A stretch of DNA of 64,000 bases, taken from positions 1 to 64,000 of the forward strand of contig JACKDM010000002.1 in NCBI GenBank assembly GCA_020633515.1, given 5' to 3'. The DNA is from Myxococcales bacterium (GTDB lineage Bacteria > Myxococcota > Bradymonadia > UBA7976 > UBA1532). This document shows, piece by piece, positions 18,464-28,488 of this stretch. The position numbers and the translations under genes were made by a program. Each line of letters begins with the position of its first letter. Position 1 is the stretch's first letter. The notes beneath the pieces were generated by a model, which saw nothing but the letters and a program-made list of their open reading frames with translations, ran no database searches and was not told the DNA's origin.

Positions 18464-20041
18464 GTGAGCGCCGAGGGCGGCCACGTCTTCGTCGTACACG
18501 GTGACCTCACCGCGTTCGCCTGCGACGCCTGGCTCCTGCCCACCGACGCCCACCTCTACGTCACCGACCCCTGGTGGACCCCGCCGCTCGTCGAGCCGCT
18601 CCGCGACGCCCTCTGCCGCAACGAGGAGCACAACCCCGACGGCCCGATCCTGCCCGACGCGATCGGCGCCGAGCGCTGCCGTCCGGTCTACGCGACCGAT
18701 CCGCCCGAGCCGCGGCCGCGCCCCTGGCTCACCGTCATGGGCGCCGGCCGGGTCACGCTCGAGTGGTACCTCGACGGCGTCCGCCGCTTCATCGCCGCCG
18801 CGCTCGCCGAGCTCGCCCACCGCCCGCCGTTCCTCGCCCGCCGCGCCCGCCGCCTGCTCGCCGTGCCCCTCGTCGGCACCGGCTACGGCGGCGCCCACCG
18901 CGCCGCGGGCGCGCTCGCCGGCCGCCTCATCGACCTGCTGCGCGCCGAGGCCGCCCGCCACCGGGTCGACCTCGCGCTCGTCTGCAACAAGCGCGGCGAC
19001 TTCGCCGCCGCCCAGGCCGCCCGCCGCAACGCCGGCCCCGAGCTGTGGGACGCGCTCCCCGCCGTCGCCGTCGACCGCGCCCGCGCCCTCGCCCGCGAGG
19101 CCGGCGCCGGACAGCTCGTCGTCTTCCTCGGCGCGGGCGTCGGCGCCGGGGCCGGCCTGCCGCTGTGGGACGAGCTCCTCACCGCGCTCGCCGAGCGCGC
19201 CGGCCTCGGCCGCGACGGCGTCGAGTGGCCGCACTTCCAGGCGCTCGACGCGCTCGACAAGGCCGAGTACCTCGCCGCCCGCCTCCGCGAGCACGGCGGC
19301 GTCGGCGCCGCCGTCGTCGAGCTGCTCACCCGCCACCGCCACTATGGCCTCGCCCACGCGCTCGTCGCCGGCCTGCCCGGCCGCGAGGCGATCACCACCA
19401 ACTACGACCGCCTCTTCGAAGCCGCCTGCCACGCCACCGGCCGCCCCTGCGCCGTGCTGCCCTACGAGCCCGACCACACCTCGCCCCGCTGGCTCCTCAA
19501 GATGCACGGCTGCGTCGAGCACGCCGACGACATCATCCTCACCCGCGAGAACTACCTGCGCTACGCCGAGCGCAACGCGGCGCTCGCCGGCATCGTGCAG
19601 GCCATGCTCATCACCCGCAGCATGCTCTTCCTCGGCTTCTCGCTCGGCGACGACAACTTCCTCCGCATCGTCGACGCCGTCCGCCGCGCGATCCGCCCGA
19701 GCGGCGAGCGCGCCGGCCGCCTCGGCACCGCGGTCATGCTCGCCGACAACCCGCTGCTGCGCACGCTGTGGGGCGCCGACCTCGACTGGATCTGCCTCGG
19801 GACCGCCGGCGAAGAGGCCGAGGCCGCGCGCCGGGTCGAGGTCTTCCTCGACTGCCTCAGCCTGCACGCCATCGACCCCGCGCACCTGCTCGACCCGCGC
19901 TACGAGCCGGTCCGCAGCGACGCCGAAGACGCGCTCGTCGCGCTCCTGCAGCCGCTGCGCACGCTCCCCGCCGACCACCCCGCGCGCGCGGCGCCGGCCT
20001 GGGCGCTCGTCGCCGCGCTGCTCGAACGCCTCGGGGGCTGA
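18464..20041 (+). CDS. macro-like domain fused to SIR2-like NAD-binding domain
   Basis: A 525-residue protein in two parts. Residues 1 to about 200 look like a divergent macro domain: HGDLTAFACDAWLLPTD at the first strand and VPLVGTGYGGA at the loop that binds ADP-ribose in known macrodomains; the usual NAAN motif is missing. From about 215 a SIR2-like domain follows, with FLGAGVGAGAGLPLWDEL (about 220), TTNYDRLFE (about 311), the presumed catalytic His in KMHG (about 346) and LFLGFSLGDDNF. SIR2-like domains of this kind are often NAD hydrolases, so NAD cleavage or ADP-ribose sensing is possible. GTG at 18464 has GGAG 5 bases upstream; an ATG at 18413 overlapping the previous gene is the alternative. 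Its stop abuts the GNAT stop with no gap. Confidence 0.82.
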   Translation: MSAEGGHVFVVHGDLTAFACDAWLLPTDAHLYVTDPWWTPPLVEPLRDALCRNEEHNPDGPILPDAIGAERCRPVYATDPPEPRPRPWLTVMGAGRVTLEWYLDGVRRFIAAALAELAHRPPFLARRARRLLAVPLVGTGYGGAHRAAGALAGRLIDLLRAEAARHRVDLALVCNKRGDFAAAQAARRNAGPELWDALPAVAVDRARALAREAGAGQLVVFLGAGVGAGAGLPLWDELLTALAERAGLGRDGVEWPHFQALDALDKAEYLAARLREHGGVGAAVVELLTRHRHYGLAHALVAGLPGREAITTNYDRLFEAACHATGRPCAVLPYEPDHTSPRWLLKMHGCVEHADDIILTRENYLRYAERNAALAGIVQAMLITRSMLFLGFSLGDDNFLRIVDAVRRAIRPSGERAGRLGTAVMLADNPLLRTLWGADLDWICLGTAGEEAEAARRVEVFLDCLSLHAIDPAHLLDPRYEPVRSDAEDALVALLQPLRTLPADHPARAAPAWALVAALLERLGG

Positions 20042-20641
20042 TCAGGCCGCGGCCACCCGCGGCCGCGGGCGCAGCGGGCGGTAGAGGGTCACGAGGTCGT
20101 CGTCGTTGGCGTAGAAGTCGGGGATCCGCCCCGCGATCGAGAACCCCGCGCGCCGGTAGAAGGCCAGCGTGCCGAGGTTCTGCGGGTGGCCCGACATCTC
20201 GGCGCGCAGGATCCGCCCGCCGTGCCCGCCGGCGTGGGCGTCGACCGCCTCGATCAGCCGCGCGCCGATCCCGCGCCCGTGCGCGGTCGGATCGACCGCG
20301 AGCCAGTAGAGATCCCAGCCGTGCACGCTCGTCGACGACGGCCCCGCGCAGGCGAGGCCGACGAGGCGCTCACCGACGAAGGCGCCGATGACCCGCTCCG
20401 GGGCGGACGGTGGCAGGGAGAGGAAGCCCTCGATCCGCGCCTGCGCGGCGAGGACCTCGGCGGGCTCGAAGCTCACGACGCGACGCAGCAGCGCGCCGAC
20501 CTCGGCGTGGTCGGGCGGCCGCAAGGCGCGCAGCTTCAGCTCGGGGACGCCCGCGCGCTCGGTGCGCGCGGGCATGGCATTCAGGGGTTCGACAGGTTCT
20601 GCTTCGAAGAGGGGCAGCGCGTGCCCCGTGGTGGGTGCCAT
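20042..20641 (-). CDS. GNAT family N-acetyltransferase
   Basis: A 199-residue acetyltransferase of the GNAT fold. The acetyl-CoA binding motif is seen in AVDPTAHGRGIGARLI (about residues 110-125), followed by NLGTLAFYRRAGF typical of motif B. It would transfer an acetyl group from acetyl-CoA to an amine, substrate unknown. I chose the ATG at 20641; the frame is open further upstream to 20776, but that part is Arg-rich and crosses a palindrome that looks regulatory. It is convergent with the SIR2 gene, with the stop codons directly adjacent. Confidence 0.88.
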   Translation of the reverse strand: MAPTTGHALPLFEAEPVEPLNAMPARTERAGVPELKLRALRPPDHAEVGALLRRVVSFEPAEVLAAQARIEGFLSLPPSAPERVIGAFVGERLVGLACAGPSSTSVHGWDLYWLAVDPTAHGRGIGARLIEAVDAHAGGHGGRILRAEMSGHPQNLGTLAFYRRAGFSIAGRIPDFYANDDDLVTLYRPLRPRPRVAAA

Positions 20642-20929
20642 GATGTCTCTGCGTCGCGTCGGCCGGCTGGCCTGGCCGGTCCGACGGCCAAATACTCGAC
20701 GAGCTGTCGAGCGGGGCGATGATCGGGCCGGGTGGGGGATCGAGGCAAGCACAAAGACGCGCCCGGCGCACGTCACGGGCCCGACACCCGACCGGGTGTC
20801 TGCCGGCCCGCGCGCGGCGTGATGTCATGCCGCGCGCCGTGTCATGCGATCTGCCAGGATGCCAGCGATGCCATGATGCAATGCCATCGCGGATGCCATG
20901 ACGGCGATGCCGATGACCGCTCGCCCGCG
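20642..20929. other. intergenic region with palindrome and iterated GATGCCAT
   Basis: No gene is supported here. A perfect 6-bp-arm palindrome CTCGAC-N5-GTCGAG lies at 20695-20711, 54 bases upstream of the GNAT start, next to an AT-rich TATTTGG on the minus strand, and may be an operator. Farther on, 20822-20916 holds several GATGCCAT or GATGTCAT octamers of unknown meaning. Confidence 0.4.
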
Positions 20930-21970
20930 CTACCGCACCGCGAGCCCGCAGGCCGCCTCGACGAGCGCCTCGAGCCGCGCCCGCTCGTGGTGCACCACCG
21001 CCCGATAGAGCGCCTGCGCCGCCGCGAGGCGGTCACCGAGCCAGCCCTCGGGGGTCCACCCCGCCGCGAACGCCGCCGCGCCGCCCTCGGCCGGCAGCGC
21101 CCGCCACGCCGCGATCAGCCCCTCGGTGAACGCCTGCTCCGCCGCGAGCGCCACCCGCCGATACAGCTTCTCGCTCGTGCCGTGCGTCGCCTCGCCGAGC
21201 GCCGCGTCGAGCTGCGCGAGCCGCGCGGCGTCGACCGAGAGCCCCGCGAGCTGCGGGCCGAGCTCGACGCGCAGGTCGCGCAGCGCGAAGCGCGCCCGCT
21301 TGAGGTGGGTGTCGAGGAACTCCGCGAACGGCGCCCACAGGTGACGCACCGCGATCCGCAGCTCGCGCGGCGGCTTGCGGCCCCGCGTCTTCGGCGCGTC
21401 GAGCAGCCCCGAGCGCTCGATGATCAGCCACGCCCGCTGCGGCGAGGGCAGCCGGTAGCGCGGGCGGAACGCCTGGGTGAACGCCTCGTCGAGCCGGCCT
21501 TCGAGATCGGCGAGCCCCGCGTGCAGGGTGGCCCGCACCGCCGCCGGATCGGACGCCGACGCCGCCGGCAGCGGCCCGTCGAGCTCGGCGAGCCGCTCGG
21601 CGAGCACCACCCCGCCCCGCAGATCGATCAGCCCCGCGAGCACCGCCGCCGGATCGGCGAGCCCGGGCAGCGCGTCGGCCGCCGCGAACGGGGTCACCGC
21701 CGCCGCGATCGGCCCCACGAGCGCCCGCGAGCGCGCCCTGAGCGCCGCGCGCCCCGGCTCGCCGCCCGCACCCTCGGCCGCCACCGCCGCCGGCCGCCGC
21801 GCCGGGCGCCCGCGACCGACCGCTTCCCTGCCGACAGCCTCCCGACCGACCGCCTCCCGACCGGCGGCCTCCCGACCGACAGCTTCCCGACGCCGCTCGG
21901 CCTCGCCCTCGCTCGGGCGCGCGACCTCGTCTCTGACGGCTTCCAGACGCTCAGCGGTTGCGGCGGACAA
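20930..21970 (-). CDS. uncharacterised protein, tentatively DUF3348-like
   Basis: A 346-residue protein starting at TTG with AGAGG 6 bases upstream. Residues 25-55 are five tandem copies of a pentapeptide close to REAVG, encoded by 15-bp DNA repeats. The rest is helical; its C-terminal half (AQLDAALGEATHG, then VALAAEQAFTEGLIAAW) resembles the pattern of DUF3348, but I would not insist on this. No signal peptide or membrane helix is seen. It is divergent from the oligopeptide transporter operon, with 181 bases between the starts. Confidence 0.65.
   Translation of the reverse strand: MSAATAERLEAVRDEVARPSEGEAERRREAVGREAAGREAVGREAVGREAVGRGRPARRPAAVAAEGAGGEPGRAALRARSRALVGPIAAAVTPFAAADALPGLADPAAVLAGLIDLRGGVVLAERLAELDGPLPAASASDPAAVRATLHAGLADLEGRLDEAFTQAFRPRYRLPSPQRAWLIIERSGLLDAPKTRGRKPPRELRIAVRHLWAPFAEFLDTHLKRARFALRDLRVELGPQLAGLSVDAARLAQLDAALGEATHGTSEKLYRRVALAAEQAFTEGLIAAWRALPAEGGAAAFAAGWTPEGWLGDRLAAAQALYRAVVHHERARLEALVEAACGLAVR
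21818..21892. repeat. five 15-bp tandem repeats inside a coding region
   Basis: Five imperfect copies of a unit close to GACCGCCTCCCGACC encode the repeated REAVG pentapeptide near the N-terminus of the minus-strand gene 20930-21970. The 15-bp length keeps the frame when copy number changes. Confidence 0.8.
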
Positions 21971-22086
21971 CGAACCTCTCTCGACGGCGCGGTGGCCCCT
22001 GTCACCGGGGCGACCTTCTATACCCCATCGATCGAGCCCGGGGAACCCCTGCGGCGCGCCATCGGCGACACGCCCCGGACGCGGCG

Positions 22087-22115
22087 TTGCGCTCCCGCGA
22101 CATCCGGGTTAGCGT
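22087..22115 (+). promoter_or_regulatory. promoter of the oligopeptide ABC operon
   Basis: TTGCGC at 22087-22092, a 17-base spacer, then TAGCGT at 22110-22115. The predicted transcript start near 22122 lies 30 bases before the ATG of the binding-protein gene. Confidence 0.5.
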
Positions 22116-22151
22116 ACCGCGTCTCGCAACCTGGATGCGCAGGGGTGCACG

Positions 22152-24008
22152 ATGCAGAAGTCGCTGTGTTTGCTGCTCGCCGCCGGCCTCGCCGCTGGCC
22201 TCGCGACCGCCTGTACCAAGAAGGACGACGCCCCCGAGGGCGCCACCCCCGCCGCCGGCAAGTCGTCGCTCGGCACGCCCAAGCCGCCCTTCGCCGGCGA
22301 GGCGCCCAAGGGCGCGATGAAGGTCGAAGACATCGAGATCGGCAAGTACGGCGGCACCCTCGTCGTCGCGCTCCCCGGCAACCCCAAGGGCTTCAACCCC
22401 ATCCTCGCCAACGAGACCTCGACCACCGAGGTCCTCATCGGCCCCGTCTACCAGCCGTGCTGGGGCTTCGACAACGCGAAGCAGGAGGGCGAGCCCGCGC
22501 TCTGCGAGTCGTTCACCCGCCGCGATGACGGCCTCGAGTACACCTTCACCCTCCGCGAAGGGCTGCGCTGGTCCGACGGCACCCCGCTGACCACCGACGA
22601 CTTCGAGTTCTCCTACCGGGTCATCGTCGACCCGAACGTGCCCAACTCGGTCAAGGACCTCTTCCGCCAGGGCGACGACGCCGAGGGCAAGCCCCGCTTC
22701 CCCACCTTCCACAAGATCGACGACCGCACCTTCAAGTTCAGCCTCTTCGAGCCCAACGCCCTCTTCCACTACGCCGTCGGCAGCCTCTACGTCGTGCCCA
22801 AGGCGCGCTTCGAGAAGCCCTACGCGAGCGGCGAGTTCAACAAGGCGATGACCCTGCAGACGCCGCCCGGCGAGATGGTCGCCTCGGGGCCGTTCGTCAT
22901 CAGCGACTTCAAGACCGAGGAGCGGGTCGTGCTCACCCGCAACCCGCACTACTGGAAGGTCGACCCCGAGGGCAACCGGCTGCCCTACCTCGACCGGGTC
23001 ATCTTCATCATCGTGCCCGACTTCAACACGGTGCTGCTCAAGTTCCGCAACGGCGACACCGACACCCTCGAGGTGCGCCCCGAAGACTACGAGACCGTCA
23101 AGAAGGGCGAGAAGGAGGGCGGCTACACCGTTCACGAGCTCGGGCCGTCCTTCAACACCAACTACCTCATGTTCAACCTCGACGATCGCACCGACAAGGA
23201 CGGCAACCCCTACGTGCCCGTCGTCAAGCAGAAGTGGTTCCGCGACCTCCGCTTCCGCAAGGCGATCAGCCATGCCATCGACCGCGAAGGCATCGTGCGC
23301 ACCGTGCTCGCCGGCCGCGGCCAGCCGCTGTGGGCGTTCACGAGCCCCGGCAACAAGAAGTGGTACCCCGGCGACGACGGCGTGGTGACCTATCCCTATG
23401 ACTTGGAGAAGGCCCGCGCCCTGCTCGCCGAGGCGGGCTTCGTCGACAAGGACGGCGTGCTGCACGACGCCGATGGCAACCGCGTCGAGTTCACGCTGAT
23501 GACCAACTCGGAGAACCCGACCCGCATCGCGATGCTCAACGTCATCAAGGACGACCTCAAGAAGCTCGGGCTGACCGCCAACATCCGCCCGGTGCCGTTC
23601 AACGACGTCGTCACCGCGCTGCGCGACGCCCGCAACTTCGAAGGCGTGCTCCTCGGCTGGAGCACCGGCATCCCGCCCGACCCGGCGCAGTCGAAGAACA
23701 TCTTCCTCTCGTCGGGCCGCAGCCACGCCTGGTACCCCGAGCAGGAGAAGCCCGTCACCGAGTGGGAGGCGCGCATCGACACGCTGATCCAGCAGAACTC
23801 GGCGGCCTTCGACGAGACCGAGCGCAAGCGGCTCAGCGACGAGATCTATCGCATCTTCTCCGACCAGCTCCCCCAGATCATGCTCGTCGTCGCCGGCGAC
23901 GCGGTCGCGGGGCGCAACAACCTCGGCAACTTCAAGCCATCCCCGCTGCGCCCGAAGACCTACTGGAACCTCGAGCAGCTCTACTTCACGTCGCCCAAGA
24001 AGCGCTGA
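22152..24008 (+). CDS. oligopeptide ABC transporter substrate-binding lipoprotein
   Basis: A 618-residue family 5 extracellular solute-binding protein (DppA/OppA type). The signal peptide ends in a lipobox-like ATAC at about residues 18-21. Typical family segments are present: FTLREGLRWSDGTPLTTDDF (about 131-150), RKAISHAIDREGI and RDLRF. It captures peptides outside the cytoplasm and delivers them to the two permeases encoded downstream. First gene of a four-gene operon with gaps of 21, 3 and 9 bases. Confidence 0.94.
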   Translation: MQKSLCLLLAAGLAAGLATACTKKDDAPEGATPAAGKSSLGTPKPPFAGEAPKGAMKVEDIEIGKYGGTLVVALPGNPKGFNPILANETSTTEVLIGPVYQPCWGFDNAKQEGEPALCESFTRRDDGLEYTFTLREGLRWSDGTPLTTDDFEFSYRVIVDPNVPNSVKDLFRQGDDAEGKPRFPTFHKIDDRTFKFSLFEPNALFHYAVGSLYVVPKARFEKPYASGEFNKAMTLQTPPGEMVASGPFVISDFKTEERVVLTRNPHYWKVDPEGNRLPYLDRVIFIIVPDFNTVLLKFRNGDTDTLEVRPEDYETVKKGEKEGGYTVHELGPSFNTNYLMFNLDDRTDKDGNPYVPVVKQKWFRDLRFRKAISHAIDREGIVRTVLAGRGQPLWAFTSPGNKKWYPGDDGVVTYPYDLEKARALLAEAGFVDKDGVLHDADGNRVEFTLMTNSENPTRIAMLNVIKDDLKKLGLTANIRPVPFNDVVTALRDARNFEGVLLGWSTGIPPDPAQSKNIFLSSGRSHAWYPEQEKPVTEWEARIDTLIQQNSAAFDETERKRLSDEIYRIFSDQLPQIMLVVAGDAVAGRNNLGNFKPSPLRPKTYWNLEQLYFTSPKKR

Positions 24009-24029
24009 GGCCGAGGCACGCCCCGACCT

Positions 24030-24998
24030 ATGTGGACCTTCATCGCCCGACGGCTGCTCGCGATCCCGCCGCTCCTGCTCGCCGTCACCTTCCTGACGTT
24101 CTGCCTGCTGTATGCCGCGCCGGGTGACTACTTCACCCGGTTGATGGAAGACCCGCAGATCACCGAAGAGTACCTCGCCGCGCTGCGGGAGAAGCACGGC
24201 CTCGAAGGCGGCCTCTTCTATCGCTACTGGCGCTGGCTGCTCAATGCCATCCAGTTCGATTTCGGGTACAGCTTCAAGTTCGACCTGCCGGTCTTCGATC
24301 TCATCGGCGAGCGGCTCGCCAACACGCTGCTGCTCACCGGCACCGCGCTCGTCATCGCCTGGGGCCTCGCGCTGCCGCTCGGGGTCATGGCCGGTGTCTA
24401 CCAGGGCCGCCTCATCGACAAGGCCGCGAGCTTCATCTCGTTCGTCGGCCTCTCGATCCCCCGGGTCTTCTTCGCGCTGCTCATGGTGATGTTCGCCGCG
24501 ACGACCGGCTGGTTCCCGGTCAGTGGCATGCGCGACCAGATCTATTGGGATGACATGAGCACCGGCGAGCAGATCCTCGATGTCTTGCACCACCTCTGCC
24601 TGCCCGCGTTCGTCATCGGCACGACGAGCATGGCCGGCTACATGCGGCAGATGCGCGCCGAGATGGTCGAGACGCTGAGCAAGGACTACGTGCGCACCGC
24701 CCGCGCCAAGGGGCTCAGCCCGCGGCAGGTCGTCTACAAACACGCGTTCGGCAACGCGATCAACCCGCTCATCACCCTCTTCGGCTACAGCCTCGCCGCG
24801 CTGTTGACCGGCGCGTTCCTCGTCGAGGTCGTCTTCGCCTGGCCCGGTCTCGCCCGGCTCACCGTCGACGCCGTCTTCTCACAGGACGAGCCGCTGGTGA
24901 TGGCGGCGGTGCTCGTCGCGACGCTGATGCTGGTCATGGGCAACACGATCGCCGATCTGCTGCTCGCCTTCGTCGACCCGCGGATCCGGTTGGAGTAG
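24030..24998 (+). CDS. oligopeptide ABC transporter permease (DppB type)
   Basis: A 322-residue inner-membrane permease with about six helices. The cytoplasmic EAA loop that contacts the ATPase is seen as DYVRTARAKGLSPRQVVYKH (about 222-241). The N-terminus (MWTFIARRLLAIPPLLLAVT) is typical of the DppB/OppB family. It forms the channel together with the next gene product. Confidence 0.94.
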   Translation: MWTFIARRLLAIPPLLLAVTFLTFCLLYAAPGDYFTRLMEDPQITEEYLAALREKHGLEGGLFYRYWRWLLNAIQFDFGYSFKFDLPVFDLIGERLANTLLLTGTALVIAWGLALPLGVMAGVYQGRLIDKAASFISFVGLSIPRVFFALLMVMFAATTGWFPVSGMRDQIYWDDMSTGEQILDVLHHLCLPAFVIGTTSMAGYMRQMRAEMVETLSKDYVRTARAKGLSPRQVVYKHAFGNAINPLITLFGYSLAALLTGAFLVEVVFAWPGLARLTVDAVFSQDEPLVMAAVLVATLMLVMGNTIADLLLAFVDPRIRLE

Positions 24999-25001
24999 GC
25001 G

Positions 25002-26138
25002 ATGAGCACCCCAGAGACCCAGACCCCGCCCGCCCCCGAGGAGGGCGTGAAGACCGGCATCGGCTCGGGCCGCTCGCCGTGGCAGATCATGTGGGCCAAG
25101 CTGCGCCGCAACCGCCTCGCCATGTTCGGCATGGCGGTGCTCGGCGTGCTCTACACCTGCGCGATCTTCGCCGGCTTCCTGTCGCCGTATGGCTATACCC
25201 ATCAGTTCCGCGATGACAACTGGCACCCGCCGGTGATCGACGATCTGCACTTCTGGGACGACGAAGGCACCTTCCGCGGGCCGTTCGTCTACGCGCAGAA
25301 GCGGCTCTCACCGGCGATCCCGGAGTATGAGGAGGATCGCAGTCGCATCGTCGAAATCGACTTCTTCGTGCGCGGTGACACCTATACCTTCCTCGGCTTC
25401 GAGACCGATCTGCACCTCTTCGGGAGCGCCGATCCGGCGATGCCGGTGTTCCTCTTCGGCAGCGATCGCTACGGGCGCGATGTCTTCACCCGCATCTTGT
25501 ATGGCAGCCGGATCAGCCTCTCGGTGGGGCTCGTCGGCATCCTGATCAGCATGAGCCTCGGCCTGTTGATCGGCGGCGTCGCCGGCTACTTCGGCGGGCG
25601 CACCGACTTCGTGCTGATGCGGATCGTCGAGGTGATCCTCGCCATTCCGGGTCTCTATCTCATCCTGACGGTGCGGCAGGCGTTCGGGCAGGATCTCGAC
25701 TCGACCGAGTCGTACTTCATCATGGTGATCGTGCTCGCGTTCGTCGGCTGGGCGGCCAACTCGCGGGTGATTCGTGGCATGGTGCTCTCGATCAAGGAGA
25801 ACGACTATGTCATCGCCGCCGAGGCGCTCGGGCTCGGGCGGCTGCCGATCATCGTGCGGCACATCCTGCCGAACACGCTGAGCTTCGTGATCGTGACCGC
25901 GACGCTCTACGTGCCCTATTACATCCTCGGCGAGGTGTCGCTCTCGTTCCTCGGGGTGGGGATCCAGGAGCCGGAGGCGTCGTGGGGCAACATGCTGCGC
26001 GAGGCGCAGAACGTGACCTATCTCACCGACTATCGGTGGGTGGTGACGCCGGGCTACTTCATCTTCGTCGCGGTGATGGCGTTCAACTTCCTCGGTGACG
26101 GCCTGCGCGACGCGGCCGATCCCCGCAGTCTCAAGTAG
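25002..26138 (+). CDS. oligopeptide ABC transporter permease (DppC type)
   Basis: A 378-residue permease of the DppC/OppC family. A first helix at about 45-65 is followed by a large extracytoplasmic loop of about 90 residues, longer than usual, then the channel core. The family motif FGSDRYGRDVFTRILYGSR lies at about 149-167 and the EAA loop reads NDYVIAAEALGLGR (about 267-280). It partners the preceding permease. Confidence 0.94.
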   Translation: MSTPETQTPPAPEEGVKTGIGSGRSPWQIMWAKLRRNRLAMFGMAVLGVLYTCAIFAGFLSPYGYTHQFRDDNWHPPVIDDLHFWDDEGTFRGPFVYAQKRLSPAIPEYEEDRSRIVEIDFFVRGDTYTFLGFETDLHLFGSADPAMPVFLFGSDRYGRDVFTRILYGSRISLSVGLVGILISMSLGLLIGGVAGYFGGRTDFVLMRIVEVILAIPGLYLILTVRQAFGQDLDSTESYFIMVIVLAFVGWAANSRVIRGMVLSIKENDYVIAAEALGLGRLPIIVRHILPNTLSFVIVTATLYVPYYILGEVSLSFLGVGIQEPEASWGNMLREAQNVTYLTDYRWVVTPGYFIFVAVMAFNFLGDGLRDAADPRSLK

Positions 26139-26147
26139 GGGGCGGCG

Positions 26148-27209
<1,062 letters not shown>

Positions 27210-27380
27210 TGGGGGCGGGGGCCCGCGGGCGCGTTCATCGCTGAGCGATGGGTGGCTCGGGGGTGCCTGCTGTCATGTCTCATCGGCCGAGCGTCGTCGG
27301 CGTGTCTGACAGCGTTGGCGGTGGGATCGGGCGCGCGCGATCCGCGGCGGCCAGCGCACCGGCCGCCGCGTCGGGTGGGA

Positions 27381-28007
27381 TCAGTCGTCGTCGTCCTCTT
27401 CGAGGATCTCGCCTTCGGGTTCACCCTCGGCGTCGAGGTCGACCTCGCCGTCGATGTCGTCGACGTCCATGTCGTCGACGTCGACGTCTTCGTCGTCCAT
27501 GTCCTCGCCGCCGACGATGTCGATCTCTTCGTCGTCGAGCTCGTCGTCGTCGAGCTCGTCGAGGTCGGCGTCGTCTTCTTCGCCTTCGTCGTCGGTGAGC
27601 TGGCTGAGGGCCTTCTCGTCGTCGAGGTCGAGTTCTTCGACGTCTTCCTCGTCCTCCTCCTCTTCCTCGTCGTCCTCTTCCTCTTCTTCCTCGTCGTCTT
27701 CGTCGACGCTGGCGTCGTTGTCGTCGTCGTCGGCGTCGAGGTCGAGCTCTTCTTCGTCCTCGTCCTCGAGCTCCTCGTCCTCTTCTTCGATCTCTTCTTC
27801 TTCGCGGCGCTTCTTGCGGACGGGCGCCTTGCGGGCGGCGGCTGCGGCGGCCTTCTTCCGCTTGCGGACCCGGGTGAGCGCGTCGAGCTCTTCTTCGGGC
27901 GAGGTGGATCCGCAGCGGGGGCACCGGGGTTCGGGTCGGTTGAGGTCGTAGTACTTGGTGCCGCACTCGCTACAGGTGCAGCGGCGGCCCAGATCGGTCC
28001 TGGCCAT
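27381..28007 (-). CDS. TIGR02300 family (FYDLN acid) protein
   Basis: A 208-residue protein. The N-terminal 36 residues form a small zinc-ribbon-like module with CTCSEC and CPRCG around the signature KYYDLNRPEPRCP, which identifies the TIGR02300 family. A basic stretch (about 45-70, RVRKRKK and APVRKKRR) follows, and the rest is an extremely acidic Asp/Glu tail. The function of the family is not known. The tail is encoded by long GAC/GAG runs, which produce long Ser-rich and Arg-rich frames on the other strand. Confidence 0.9.
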   Translation of the reverse strand: MARTDLGRRCTCSECGTKYYDLNRPEPRCPRCGSTSPEEELDALTRVRKRKKAAAAAARKAPVRKKRREEEEIEEEDEELEDEDEEELDLDADDDDNDASVDEDDEEEEEEDDEEEEEDEEDVEELDLDDEKALSQLTDDEGEEDDADLDELDDDELDDEEIDIVGGEDMDDEDVDVDDMDVDDIDGEVDLDAEGEPEGEILEEDDDD

Positions 28008-28488
28008 GGGGTGCCCCTCCGGGGACTCGTCGTGTTGCCGGCGAGGTGTGTATTCGCTCGGCGGGTTCGGCGACTACTTGGACGATTCCGCGATGCACGT
28101 CAACTGTGTTTGGTTTGCCGTGCTCGCTCTGGCGCCCTCCGGCGCTGCGCGCCTCCGGGCGGGCGCTCCGCTGCGTCGTCGGTGCTCGCTCACTGCGTTC
28201 GCTGCGCGCCTCCTCCTTGCTCCGGCCCGTCCGGCTCTGGCCGGACGCCTCCGCTGCGCTCGGCGCGCGGTTCGGCGCTGCGCGCCTCACGGGTGGGGCG
28301 GCGCTTCACGGGTGCGGGTTGCCATCGGTGCCCGGTGGGGCTGTTTTGGTTCGCGCGCGGAGTGGGCGTGCTCGGGCGCGCGGGTCCGAGATGCCGGCGG
28401 GTAGGGGCGGGTTGCGAGGGCCTTCAACGGAGCGGGGCAGACCCAAGGCGTTTGACCGGTGCACGGGGGGCGGGCAGACTCCGCGGGC
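28008..28488. other. 481-bp intergenic region without supported genes
   Basis: The stretch separates the divergent TIGR02300 and RND genes. It contains repeated short palindromic words such as GCGCGCCTCC, GCTCCGCTGCG and CGGCGCTGCGCGCC. Frames open through it give Arg/Ser/Leu-rich products that look like translated non-coding DNA. A possible RND promoter, TTGACC at 28452-28457, 17 bases, then CAGACT, would start transcription almost at the RND ATG. Confidence 0.5.
28075..28103 (-). promoter_or_regulatory. promoter candidate for the TIGR02300 gene
   Basis: The minus strand reads TTGACG (28103-28098), 17 bases, then CAAGTA (28080-28075), about 70 bases upstream of the ATG at 28007. The -35 is good, the -10 weak. 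Confidence 0.35.

Noticed and set aside
17674..20041. A confirmed antiphage defence system
   Set aside because: The SIR2-like domain is suggestive, but no recombinase, restriction gene or other defence gene is nearby. It is kept only as a hypothesis.
20930..21970. Collagen-like or antigenic repeat protein
   Set aside because: Only five pentapeptides repeat; the rest is an ordinary helical protein.
28008..28488. Small Arg/Leu-rich genes in the gap before the RND gene
   Set aside because: No good ribosome-binding sites, composition typical of translated GC-rich non-coding DNA, and overlapping frames on both strands.
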